From positions 1-8,841 of the forward strand of contig CAMNZV010000052.1 in the NCBI GenBank assembly GCA_946575275.1: a stretch of 8,841 nucleotides of DNA. Direction: 5' to 3'. Shown piece by piece: positions 1 to 5,946 of this stretch. This DNA comes from an uncultured Clostridium sp. (lineage in GTDB: Bacteria; Bacillota; Clostridia; Clostridiales; Clostridiaceae). Below the pieces are notes generated by a model that made no database searches, was not told the DNA's origin, and saw only the letters and a program-made list of their open reading frames with translations. The first letter of the stretch is position 1, and every line of letters begins with the position of its first letter. The translations under genes were made by a program, and so were the position numbers.

Positions 1-1055
1 CTCTTTCCATCAAAATTTTTATATTTTATTTCAATTTGTTTATTGTTATAAACAGATAATGAGCTTAAAAACAATTTATTATCAACATAGTTAATAATAT
101 TTTCAGAATTTATAGTTAATGCCCCTAAAAATTTTTCTGCTAATTTGTTGTTATTATTCCCATCATTATTTATAACTGCAAGGCTCTTACCCTCCATTAA
201 ATAAAACCTATTGCTTCCATTTGTTATTGCTGGTGCATTATTTGCTGTCCACGCACATTCTTGATTTATTCCTATAATTTCTCCCATAGCCTCCATAGAG
301 GATAATCTTGCTAAATAACTACCTGCTTCATCATAGTTTAATATGTTTTCTTCTTTTAATAACTCTATATTTTTGTCAACTTTTTCTTTAATTTCTATCT
401 TAGAATTACTCTCCTCCATAGCTTGCATGGTTAATAATGATATTAAATAATCATAATCCCTTCCTGTTGCTTTTAATATCCTAATCTTTCCACCACTTTT
501 GTTAAAAACATCCTTCCCCATGTTAATTAAATCTTCCCATGTATTTATATTTATACTTTTGTATCCATATTCCTTAAGCATATCATCTCTTAGATATAAA
601 ACAATTGGATTTGTAGTTAAAGGAAAGGCTATAATACTATTTTCTATTTTTCCATCTTGAAACATTCTGCTTGTATAATTGCTTGAATAGTTATTAGCAA
701 AGCTATCCATATTATTAAATCCAATGCTAACATCAAAATGGTCCTGAATTCTTTTTAATGTATCACTATTAATTTCAATAATATTTGGCATTTCACCTAT
801 TGATAAAGCATTTGCAAGCTGATTTTCTATATCATTTTCATTTACTTTTACTACCTTAATTTTAGATTTAATGTTATTTGTCATATACTGCTGTGCTACA
901 GAATTTATATAGTCATATGTATTTTCATCACTCCATACAATTATTTTTCCCCTTGTATTCTCATCTTGGCCATTAACATTTAATAACAACAAAATACTTA
1001 CAAATACAAATAATGATACAACAAAACAAATAAAATATTTAATTTTATTTTTCAT
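1..1055 (-). CDS. Extracellular solute-binding protein (family 1 type), 3' end off the window
   Basis: The reading frame is open from the ATG at 1055 to the left edge (351 codons, no stop), so the C-terminus is missing. The protein starts with basic residues and a hydrophobic segment (about residues 7-26). It then has the usual opening strand of family 1 binding proteins (KIIVWSDENTYDYINSVAQQY, with the IVW motif near residue 38) and an LANALSIGEMPNIIEI segment matching the 'sG.xPDv' region. A later AFPLTTNPIVLYLRDDML segment and a NTWEDLINMGK segment are also typical of sugar-type ABC binding proteins. The role would be capture of a solute outside the cell for an ABC importer; the substrate cannot be told. 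Oddly, there is no lipobox Cys at the end of the hydrophobic segment (the only nearby Cys is residue 10), so it may be signal-anchored or cleaved rather than a lipoprotein. The start is supported by AAGGAGA about 9 bases upstream. Transporter permeases, if any, lie outside the window. Confidence 0.8.
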   Translation of the reverse strand, partial: MKNKIKYFICFVVSLFVFVSILLLLNVNGQDENTRGKIIVWSDENTYDYINSVAQQYMTNNIKSKIKVVKVNENDIENQLANALSIGEMPNIIEINSDTLKRIQDHFDVSIGFNNMDSFANNYSSNYTSRMFQDGKIENSIIAFPLTTNPIVLYLRDDMLKEYGYKSININTWEDLINMGKDVFNKSGGKIRILKATGRDYDYLISLLTMQAMEESNSKIEIKEKVDKNIELLKEENILNYDEAGSYLARLSSMEAMGEIIGINQECAWTANNAPAITNGSNRFYLMEGKSLAVINNDGNNNNKLAEKFLGALTINSENIINYVDNKLFLSSLSVYNNKQIEIKYKNFDGK

Positions 1056-1089
1056 ATTATAGGTCTCCTTAATGAGTATTATTTATATT

Positions 1090-1118
1090 AGTATATCATT
1101 TTACTTTTATCTAAACAA
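1090..1118 (-). promoter_or_regulatory. Probable sigma-A promoter of the solute-binding protein gene
   Basis: Read on the minus strand, TTGTTT (1118-1113) is followed after 17 bases by TATACT (1095-1090). The -10 is preceded by TGA, giving an extended -10. It lies about 35 bases upstream of the ATG at 1055. Its -35 hexamer falls inside the T-rich tail of the terminator of the upstream gene, so termination and re-initiation are packed together. The call rests on hexamer match and spacing only. Confidence 0.55.
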
Positions 1119-1125
1119 ATAAAAT

Positions 1126-1164
1126 AAGGGCCTCTTAGGATATAATTTCCTAAGAGATGCCCTT
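1126..1164 (-). terminator. Rho-independent terminator after the cysteine-rich protein gene
   Basis: Arms AAGGGC plus CTCTTAGGA (1126-1140) pair with TCCTAAGAG plus GCCCTT (1148-1164). This gives about 15 base pairs interrupted by a two-base bulge at 1157-1158, closing on a 7-base loop. On the minus strand the stem is followed by ATTTTATTTGTTT (1125-1113), a T-rich tail. It starts 9 bases after the stop at 1174 and closes the tsaD-to-1174 gene cluster. There is no plus-strand gene upstream that would need it. Confidence 0.88.
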
Positions 1165-1173
1165 CAAAAGACA

Positions 1174-1560
1174 TTAAATGCAACTATCTTGGTGTTTACC
1201 ACAACATTTTTCTGCTGTTGTTCCAATACATTTGCCATCATAGCAATTAACATCTAATGGCATATATTTAACCTCTATATTGTCTTTATATACTTTTAGA
1301 AGATATCTTCTATTTGGACATAAAGGTCCTAATAAAAATTGTCCATATTGATCTGTAAATGTGTGGGTTAAAGGACAAGGCAATTTACATCCTTCTACAA
1401 TTTGAAGTAATTTTACAACTGCATCTGCAACTGGTTTATTACATGCATCTAAAACTGTTCCATGAATTACAGCTCTCTTTTCTACTGGCAATTTAATAAC
1501 AGCCTCAATTTGTTGGTTTTCCTTTGGACATACTGAACATACAGCTACTTTTCCGCTCAT
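1174..1560 (-). CDS. Small cysteine-rich protein with carboxypeptidase-regulatory-like (Cna-B-type) domain
   Basis: This is a complete 128-residue protein without signal peptide or membrane segment. Residues about 28-95 (AVIHGTVLDACNKPVADAVV, then HTFTDQYGQFLLGPLCP, then YLLKVYKDNIEV) look like the beta-sandwich repeat of the carboxypeptidase regulatory-like / Cna-B type: 'G.V.d....pv..A.V', then 't.t..Gqf.f'. It has eleven cysteines (8, 11, 40, 58, 62, 81, 106, 111, 119, 120, 127), five of them in the last 23 residues. Proteins of this look recur in clostridial genomes as far as I recall, without an assigned role. Cysteine cross-linking in a spore coat or exosporium layer, or metal binding, are guesses. 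The start is fixed by CGGAGGT 7 bases before the ATG. It lies 67 bases after the htrA stop with no terminator between, so it is probably reached by readthrough and perhaps also by its own promoter. Confidence 0.8.
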   Translation of the reverse strand: MSGKVAVCSVCPKENQQIEAVIKLPVEKRAVIHGTVLDACNKPVADAVVKLLQIVEGCKLPCPLTHTFTDQYGQFLLGPLCPNRRYLLKVYKDNIEVKYMPLDVNCYDGKCIGTTAEKCCGKHQDSCI

Positions 1561-1564
1561 TACT

Positions 1565-1615
1565 TTTACCTCCGTTGTGTTTTATAATAATAAATTATGC
1601 AAACTTTGAGGTAAA
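1565..1615 (-). promoter_or_regulatory. Inverted repeat able to cover the ribosome binding site of the cysteine-rich protein gene
   Basis: TTTACCTC at 1565-1572 is an exact inverted copy of GAGGTAAA at 1608-1615, with 35 AT-rich bases between. On the minus-strand transcript the upstream copy would pair with GAGGTAAA, the ribosome binding site of the gene starting at 1560. Two further pairs form beyond one mismatch. The long loop makes the hairpin modest in strength. What is seen is the repeat; translational control is inference. Confidence 0.35.
1587..1615 (-). promoter_or_regulatory. Possible promoter of the cysteine-rich protein gene
   Basis: On the minus strand TTTACC (1615-1610) is followed after exactly 17 bases by TATTAT (1592-1587), about 27 bases before the ATG at 1560. 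The match is 4/6 and 5/6 in a very AT-rich spacer, so chance is not excluded. If used, transcripts from here would start downstream of the upstream arm of the inverted repeat that can cover the ribosome binding site. Confidence 0.3.
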
Positions 1616-1627
1616 TGTGATTAAGAA

Positions 1628-2995
1628 TTACAATGTTACTTGTAATGTAATTTCTTTATTATTTCTATATACAACTACTTCTACTGTATCCCCAACTGCC
1701 CTTTTGTTCTTAGCCTCATTTAATTCTTCAGATGTAGTTATTTTTTGTCCATCAAATTCTAAAATAACATCTCCTGACTTCATTCCACCTTTTTCTGCTG
1801 CTGAGAATTCATTAACGCTTTTTACATAAACGCCAACTGGCAAATCATATTTTTTGCTTAAATCATCTGTAACATTTTGTATTGTAATTCCAAGTGTAAC
1901 TATAGGTTTTGATAAATTTTCAAGTCTAGTAGATACTTCATTTATTGGAATTGAGAATCCTATTCCTTCAACATCAGTAGTTACTAATTTCATTGAATTA
2001 ATTCCAATAACTTGTCCTTTAGTATTTATTAATGGTCCACCACTGTTACCAGGATTAATTGCTGTATCTGTTTGAATTAGATTCATTGTAATACCTGTAT
2101 CTGTTTGAACACTTCTTCCAACAGCACTAATTATTCCCTTTGTGCAAGTATATGCAAATTCCTTTGACAAAGGAGTACCAATTGCTATAACATCTTGACC
2201 TGCATATAATGCATCTGAATCTCCAAGTTCTGCAACTCCTGGAATTTCTGTTCCTTCTTCTAATTTAAGCATTGCTAAATCCTTTTGTTCATCATAATTT
2301 ACAACAGTTGCACTAACTTCATTTTCATTACTTAAAATTACTGATACATTTGTACTTCCTTGAATAACGTGATAATTTGTTATTACATAACCTTCTTCAT
2401 TTATAATTACTCCTGAACCTAAGCCCTCTACATCTTGACTAAATCCCCAAGAATCTGTTGAGGTTCCCTTTGTAGAAATTGTAACAACAGCTGGCTTTAC
2501 TTTTTCAATAGCTTCTGATACTGTTAAAGATCCATCTGAACTGCTTAAAAATTCTGGTGCAGCATAACTTTGACTATTTATAGTTTTTTCATTTCCACTT
2601 GTTGTTCCTGCACTTTTATTTGCAACATATCCACCAACTAAGCCTCCTGAAAAAGCTATTAAAACAACTGCTGCAACTGTCACTATTCCTTTTGCCGTCC
2701 TACTTTTTTTACCTTTTGGCTTATTAATATTATTATTTGGAACACTTTGTTGATTATTGTTCCATTGTCTAGAATTATTTATATCTTCATAATTTGTATA
2801 CCCACTTGTATTATATGTGGCTTCTGTGTATTGATTTTCATTACCTTGGTTATTTATTCTTTCCTTTGAAAATAAAGGCTCTGTATTTTCAACTTCACTT
2901 GAATTATATACCTCTTGGTAGCTATTAGCCTCATTCCTATTAGAACCTTCACCATTATTATTTTCTATATTGTTATTTGTATCATTATCAAACAT
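1628..2995 (-). CDS. htrA: Membrane-anchored HtrA/DegP-like serine protease with one PDZ domain
   Basis: This is a 455-residue S1C protease that degrades or refolds damaged proteins at the outer face of the membrane. Residues 1-102 form an unusually long cytoplasmic tail rich in Asn, Gln, Glu and Ser. A basic stretch KPKGKKSRTAK (92-102) precedes one transmembrane helix (about 103-125). The trypsin-like domain (about 158-360) carries the whole catalytic triad: His209 in TNYHV, Asp239 in KDLAMLKL, and Ser318 in GNSGGP. A single PDZ domain follows (about 366-455, with GVYVKSV and SGDVILEFDG). The topology is that of Gram-positive HtrA proteins (inside tail, one helix, outside protease). The ATG is chosen by AAGGAGGTAAT just upstream. 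The gene lies 86 bases after the hydrolase-fold gene with no clear terminator between, so readthrough from tsaD is likely, possibly with an additional promoter. Family and active state are certain; which paralogue (A, B or C) cannot be told, so the symbol is generic. Confidence 0.95.
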   Translation of the reverse strand: MFDNDTNNNIENNNGEGSNRNEANSYQEVYNSSEVENTEPLFSKERINNQGNENQYTEATYNTSGYTNYEDINNSRQWNNNQQSVPNNNINKPKGKKSRTAKGIVTVAAVVLIAFSGGLVGGYVANKSAGTTSGNEKTINSQSYAAPEFLSSSDGSLTVSEAIEKVKPAVVTISTKGTSTDSWGFSQDVEGLGSGVIINEEGYVITNYHVIQGSTNVSVILSNENEVSATVVNYDEQKDLAMLKLEEGTEIPGVAELGDSDALYAGQDVIAIGTPLSKEFAYTCTKGIISAVGRSVQTDTGITMNLIQTDTAINPGNSGGPLINTKGQVIGINSMKLVTTDVEGIGFSIPINEVSTRLENLSKPIVTLGITIQNVTDDLSKKYDLPVGVYVKSVNEFSAAEKGGMKSGDVILEFDGQKITTSEELNEAKNKRAVGDTVEVVVYRNNKEITLQVTL

Positions 2996-3037
2996 TATTA
3001 ATTACCTCCTTAAAATATATTCCCTATCTATAAACTT

Positions 3038-3043
3038 ATTATA
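3038..3043 (-). promoter_or_regulatory. Possible -10 element upstream of htrA
   Basis: A perfect TATAAT is found on the minus strand (3043-3038), 42 bases before the htrA ATG. No good -35 lies 16-18 bases further up, and the region is AT-rich. An extra htrA promoter here is possible but weakly supported. A short direct repeat (GCCATA twice, about 3045-3059 on the minus strand) sits just upstream. Confidence 0.25.
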
Positions 3044-3081
3044 TATGGCTATTATGGCAATTATATGTCATAAATCAATAA

Positions 3082-4104
3082 TTATTCCTCAGATTTTATT
3101 TTATTAATTTTCTTTGATTCTCTAACTAAAACCTTAACACCATCAACTATTGATTGGCTGTCTGTTGTTGCAATAATATCTTCCATATTACTTGTTGTAT
3201 ATAAGGTAGTATATTTAGGATCCCCAATTGAAACTAAGGGTTCACTTTCCTTTTTGCTTATAATATATAAAGGCTTATTTTCAAACATTGCTTCATTTTG
3301 GGTTGTATCTGAATATTCATAAAGGGCTTTGAACTCATTTTGAATAGCTTTTCTATAATTTTTCTGATTTTTTTTAACATTATATTCTTCCTTTTGGACC
3401 TCTTCAAGGTTTTCAACAAATGATTTAACTTCGTATGTTAAATTTAATTTATCAAATAATGTAGTTAATCCAACATATGTTCCTAAAAATTCTGCCTTGC
3501 TTTTATAATATTCTTTTTTGATTTCCCTTCTATAATTATCTCCCTTAATTTCTTCTTCCTCATAGGGATTAATTAATAAAAGAGCTTGTACTGATTCTGG
3601 ATATAATGCGGCATAGTTTGTCATTATAAGACTTCCATATTCCTCTCCAACTAAAATTATATTTCCAGATACTCCAGCTTTTCTAAGCAATATTTTTAAT
3701 TCCTCTGCCTGGCTTTTTGGTGACTTCATATCATCGCCTTCACTAAAACCATAACCGCTTCTGTTATAGACAAAAGTTTTAACTCCAACATCTTTTTGCA
3801 ACTTATCTACTATAGAATCCCATTGATATAGATTTGTACCAATCCCCCCAGAAAAAACAACTGTATAATCTCCAGCACCTCCATAATTGTATTCAATTTT
3901 TTTATTGTCTACTTTTACATAACTCAAAGATGACTCTATCTTTTCATTACCAATAAAATCATGAAAAAACTGAAAAATGTACCCAAATGAAATAATTACT
4001 AGAAATATTGTAATAATTAATTTACAAAAGCTTTTTTTATTTTTAACTATCTTTTTATCATTTTTCAACTTGTACAGTCCATTAGACTGTGGAATCATGT
4101 TCAT
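3082..4104 (-). CDS. Membrane-anchored alpha/beta-hydrolase-fold protein, probably catalytically inactive
   Basis: The 340-residue protein has a Lys-rich start (12-28), one membrane helix (about 29-50) and an outside domain (about 60-330). That domain follows the alpha/beta-hydrolase plan: strand and oxyanion-type loop VVFSGGIGTN (82-91), then VYNRSGYGFS (112-121), a nucleophile-elbow strand ILVGEEYGS (150-158), and LLLINPY (175-181). At the elbow the consensus G-x-S-x-G reads G153-E154-E155-Y156-G157, so the nucleophile position is Glu155. The region that usually holds the catalytic His, before IVDGVKVLV, reads NMEDIIATTD (306-315), and no His exists anywhere after residue 48. It is therefore likely a pseudo-hydrolase with a binding or scaffold role, unless it uses different chemistry. 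The start codon is 12 bases from the tsaD stop, with a weak AGGTAGGTG ribosome binding site overlapping the tsaD stop codon, so it is probably co-transcribed with tsaD. Fold confident, function unknown. Confidence 0.85.
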   Translation of the reverse strand: MNMIPQSNGLYKLKNDKKIVKNKKSFCKLIITIFLVIISFGYIFQFFHDFIGNEKIESSLSYVKVDNKKIEYNYGGAGDYTVVFSGGIGTNLYQWDSIVDKLQKDVGVKTFVYNRSGYGFSEGDDMKSPKSQAEELKILLRKAGVSGNIILVGEEYGSLIMTNYAALYPESVQALLLINPYEEEEIKGDNYRREIKKEYYKSKAEFLGTYVGLTTLFDKLNLTYEVKSFVENLEEVQKEEYNVKKNQKNYRKAIQNEFKALYEYSDTTQNEAMFENKPLYIISKKESEPLVSIGDPKYTTLYTTSNMEDIIATTDSQSIVDGVKVLVRESKKINKIKSEE

Positions 4105-4116
4105 TTTTACACCTAC

Positions 4117-5127
4117 CTATAGTTTTAAGTTTGGTTTTGCATTTAAATTTAATGAAGAAATATTTCCCTTTATATATTGATAATATGCTGCACTTCCAAT
4201 CATTGCAGCATTATCTGTGCATAAAATAGGAGCTGGGAACAGAACCTCTATATTTCTTTTTTCCCCTTCAATTCTTAAAGTATTTCTTAAAGCAGAGTTA
4301 GAGGCAACCCCTCCTGCTATAGCTATTTTATTTGCCTTCTTTTGTGTACAAGTTTTAAATACATTATCACAAAGTACATCTACTACTGCCTTTTGAAATG
4401 AAGCCGCAATATCTGCCCTATTAAATTCAACATCTTTCATTTTACATTTATTTATATAATTTAATACTGCCGACTTGACTCCACTAAATGAAAAGTCTAG
4501 TGTTTCTTCATGGAAATTTGCTCTTGGAAATTCAATAGCATTTTCATTTCCTTCCTTTGCTAATTTATCTATTTTAGGTCCACCTGGATACCCAAGTCCA
4601 ATTGCTCTTGCAACCTTATCATAAGCTTCTCCTGCAGCGTCATCTCTTGTTTGTCCTAGCACTTCATATTCTCCATAATCCTTAACATAAACAATAAATG
4701 TATGCCCTCCAGATACAACTAATGAAACAAAGGGTGGTTTTAAGTCCTTATGTTCTATAAAATTTGCTGAAATATGTCCTTCTATATGATTAACTCCAAT
4801 TAAGGGTTTCTTACTTGCAAATGAAAGTCCTTTAGCATATTGAAGCCCAACTAATAATGCACCTACAAGACCAGGTCCATAAGTTACTCCAATTGCATCT
4901 ATATCACTAAGCTTAATTGAAGCTTCTGATAAAGCCTCTTTAACCACCTTATCTATAACCTCAATATGCATCCTTGAGGCAACCTCTGGAACAACACCTC
5001 CATATAACTTATGGGTTTCAATTTGTGATGAAATAATATTAGATAAAACAATTCTCCCATTTTTAACTACTGCTGCTGATGTTTCATCGCAACTTGATTC
5101 AATTGATAAAATTAAATTTTCTTTCAT
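4117..5127 (-). CDS. tsaD: tRNA N6-adenosine threonylcarbamoyltransferase TsaD
   Basis: This is the catalytic subunit that transfers the threonylcarbamoyl group from threonylcarbamoyl-AMP to adenosine 37 of ANN-decoding tRNAs, working with TsaB and TsaE in the cytoplasm. The 336 residues match the family's usual bacterial length. Visible signatures of the ASKHA-fold Kae1/TsaD family are [14 protein letters not shown] (8-21), the metal-binding HIEGH (His114 and His118) and VVSGGHT (137-143). The [10 protein letters not shown] segment (211-220), AGGVASNS (271-278) and TDNAAMIG with metal ligand Asp305 (304-311) complete the set. No key residue is missing. The ATG at 5127 has AAGAGGA 7-8 bases upstream. 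It is the first gene of a minus-strand cluster and is divergent from the RusA-like gene. TsaB and TsaE are not in the window. Confidence 0.97.
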   Translation of the reverse strand: MKENLILSIESSCDETSAAVVKNGRIVLSNIISSQIETHKLYGGVVPEVASRMHIEVIDKVVKEALSEASIKLSDIDAIGVTYGPGLVGALLVGLQYAKGLSFASKKPLIGVNHIEGHISANFIEHKDLKPPFVSLVVSGGHTFIVYVKDYGEYEVLGQTRDDAAGEAYDKVARAIGLGYPGGPKIDKLAKEGNENAIEFPRANFHEETLDFSFSGVKSAVLNYINKCKMKDVEFNRADIAASFQKAVVDVLCDNVFKTCTQKKANKIAIAGGVASNSALRNTLRIEGEKRNIEVLFPAPILCTDNAAMIGSAAYYQYIKGNISSLNLNAKPNLKL

Positions 5128-5151
5128 TTTAATTCCTCTTATATTCTTAGT

Positions 5152-5180
5152 TTGTCTTTTCTTTAATAATATTGTACTAT
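5152..5180 (+). promoter_or_regulatory. Candidate promoter of the RusA-like gene
   Basis: TTGTCT (5152-5157) and TACTAT (5175-5180) are spaced by 17 bases, 57 bases before the ATG at 5237. Both hexamers match consensus at four of six positions. Transcription from here would place the inverted repeats at 5186-5218 in the leader RNA. Confidence 0.35.
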
Positions 5181-5199
5181 TTATTTATATAAAATTCAT
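5171..5199 (-). promoter_or_regulatory. tsaD: Candidate promoter of the tsaD cluster
   Basis: On the minus strand ATGAAT (5199-5194) is followed after 17 bases by TACAAT (5176-5171), 44 bases before the tsaD ATG. The -10 is good and the -35 poor. It overlaps the candidate -10 of the divergent gene, so the two promoters may interfere with each other. Weak evidence in AT-rich DNA. Confidence 0.25.
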
Positions 5200-5218
5200 T
5201 AATTTTATATATGAATTT
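5186..5218 (+). repeat. Two overlapping inverted repeats in the tsaD / RusA-like divergent spacer
   Basis: TATATAAAATT (5186-5196) and AATTTTATATA (5201-5211) form a perfect 11-base inverted repeat around CATT. AAATTCAT (5192-5199) and ATGAATTT (5211-5218) form a second perfect 8-base repeat that shares bases with the first, so the two hairpins cannot coexist. The second ends two bases before the AAGGAGG (5220-5226) of the RusA-like gene. The repeats are directly visible. They could be an operator, a leader RNA switch or a product of AT-rich chance. Confidence 0.4.
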
Positions 5219-5236
5219 CAAGGAGGATTTGGCAAA

Positions 5237-5857
5237 ATGCAAAATTATGCAAAAATTATAGTTTATGATTCACCAATTACAAAATCAAATTTTAAACTAC
5301 ATAACACAAATGGTCGTGCTATTTTGCCTAATAATTCTGGTAAATATAATGATAGATATGCATTATACGAAGAAAAAATAGCCTACACAGCAAGACTTCA
5401 AAATCCCGGCATTGAATTAAGTGAAAGCTTAATTGCAATACTTAAAGTATACTATAAAAGCCATAAAAGACATCCAGATACAATAAATATTACTAAAAGT
5501 ATTTTTGATGGTGTTGAGAAAAGTGGCCTAATTGTAAATGATGCCCAAATAAGAAGAATATTAACTGAAGAATATTATGACAAGGAAAATCCACGTTTTG
5601 AATTAGAGCTTTTTGGTGAAAGTTCCTATTCAATTTCCTATTCAATTTCAGAAAAAGAAATTGAAGATGAAAAGATATTATATAAATCACTAAGAAAAAC
5701 AATGAAAAATAATATTTCTGAAAAGCCTATTGTAACAGAAGTAACCCCTAATAATCTTTGTGATGTATGTAAAAAAGCATTAATTCCTAATGATTTTATC
5801 TCTTGCAATAATGGTAAAACCTTTATTTGCAAAAAATGCTTCCATAAATTATTTTAA
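5237..5857 (+). CDS. RusA-like Holliday junction resolvase-fold protein with C-terminal zinc-finger-like tail
   Basis: The protein has 206 residues and a strong AAGGAGG 10 bases before the ATG. Residues 5-125 resemble the RusA endodeoxyribonuclease fold: an opening KIIVYDSPITKSNFK, a YALYEEKIAYTAR helix, then HPDTINITKSIFDGVEKSGLIVNDAQI (79-105) aligned to the family's PDxDN..K...DAL.g....DD.Q core. Relative to the known E. coli RusA residues Asp70, Asp72, Lys76 and Asp91, the same spacing gives Asp81, Ile83, Lys87 and Asp102. One catalytic Asp is thus replaced by Ile, and the usual DD before Gln reads ND. After a linker, CxxC (175, 178) and CxxC (198, 201), with Cys190 and His203 nearby, form a probable zinc-binding tail absent from ordinary 120-residue RusA. 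Classic RusA resolves four-way DNA junctions; whether this one cleaves is uncertain. No phage genes lie nearby. The RusA assignment is by eye from motifs. Confidence 0.65.
   Translation: MQNYAKIIVYDSPITKSNFKLHNTNGRAILPNNSGKYNDRYALYEEKIAYTARLQNPGIELSESLIAILKVYYKSHKRHPDTINITKSIFDGVEKSGLIVNDAQIRRILTEEYYDKENPRFELELFGESSYSISYSISEKEIEDEKILYKSLRKTMKNNISEKPIVTEVTPNNLCDVCKKALIPNDFISCNNGKTFICKKCFHKLF
5623..5646 (+). repeat. 12-base tandem duplication inside the RusA-like gene
   Basis: TTCCTATTCAAT occurs twice in direct succession (5623-5634 and 5635-5646), followed by TTC of a third copy. It is in frame and encodes SYSI-SYSI (residues 130-137) in the linker between the RusA-like domain and the Cys-rich tail. 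It probably arose by slippage and would be tolerated in a linker. Confidence 0.85.
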
Positions 5858-5866
5858 TACATAAAA

Positions 5867-5912
5867 ATGAATTCCATCTCAATTTAAATATATTTTTATC
5901 GATGGAATTCAT
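5867..5912 (-). terminator. Hairpin terminator of the FAD oxidoreductase gene, in a convergent spacer
   Basis: ATGAATTCCATC (5867-5878) pairs perfectly with GATGGAATTCAT (5901-5912): 12 base pairs around a 22-base AT-rich loop. On the minus strand the stem runs directly into TTTTTATG (5866-5859), so it best fits termination of the oxidoreductase gene whose stop is at 5947. On the plus strand the stem follows the RusA-like stop by 9 bases but has no T-run behind it, so it is at most a weak terminator in that direction. The GC content of the stem is low. Confidence 0.6.
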
Positions 5913-5946
5913 CTAAATTCCCCAGGAAATATTTAAAACTTAGTAA

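Noticed and set aside
1524..1829. Plus-strand open frame of 101 codons
   Set aside because: It lies antisense to htrA and the cysteine-rich protein gene, has no ribosome binding site, and its protein has no recognisable pattern; it is a shadow.
3977..4180. Plus-strand open frame across the hydrolase-fold / tsaD junction
   Set aside because: It overlaps two supported minus-strand genes and has no ribosome binding site or family resemblance.
5493..5832. Two minus-strand open frames within the RusA-like gene
   Set aside because: Both are antisense to a gene with a strong ribosome binding site and clear motifs, and neither has support of its own.
5237..5857. Prophage remnant around the RusA-like gene
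   Set aside because: No integrase, structural or replication gene, attachment repeat or broken frame is visible; the neighbours are ordinary chromosomal genes.
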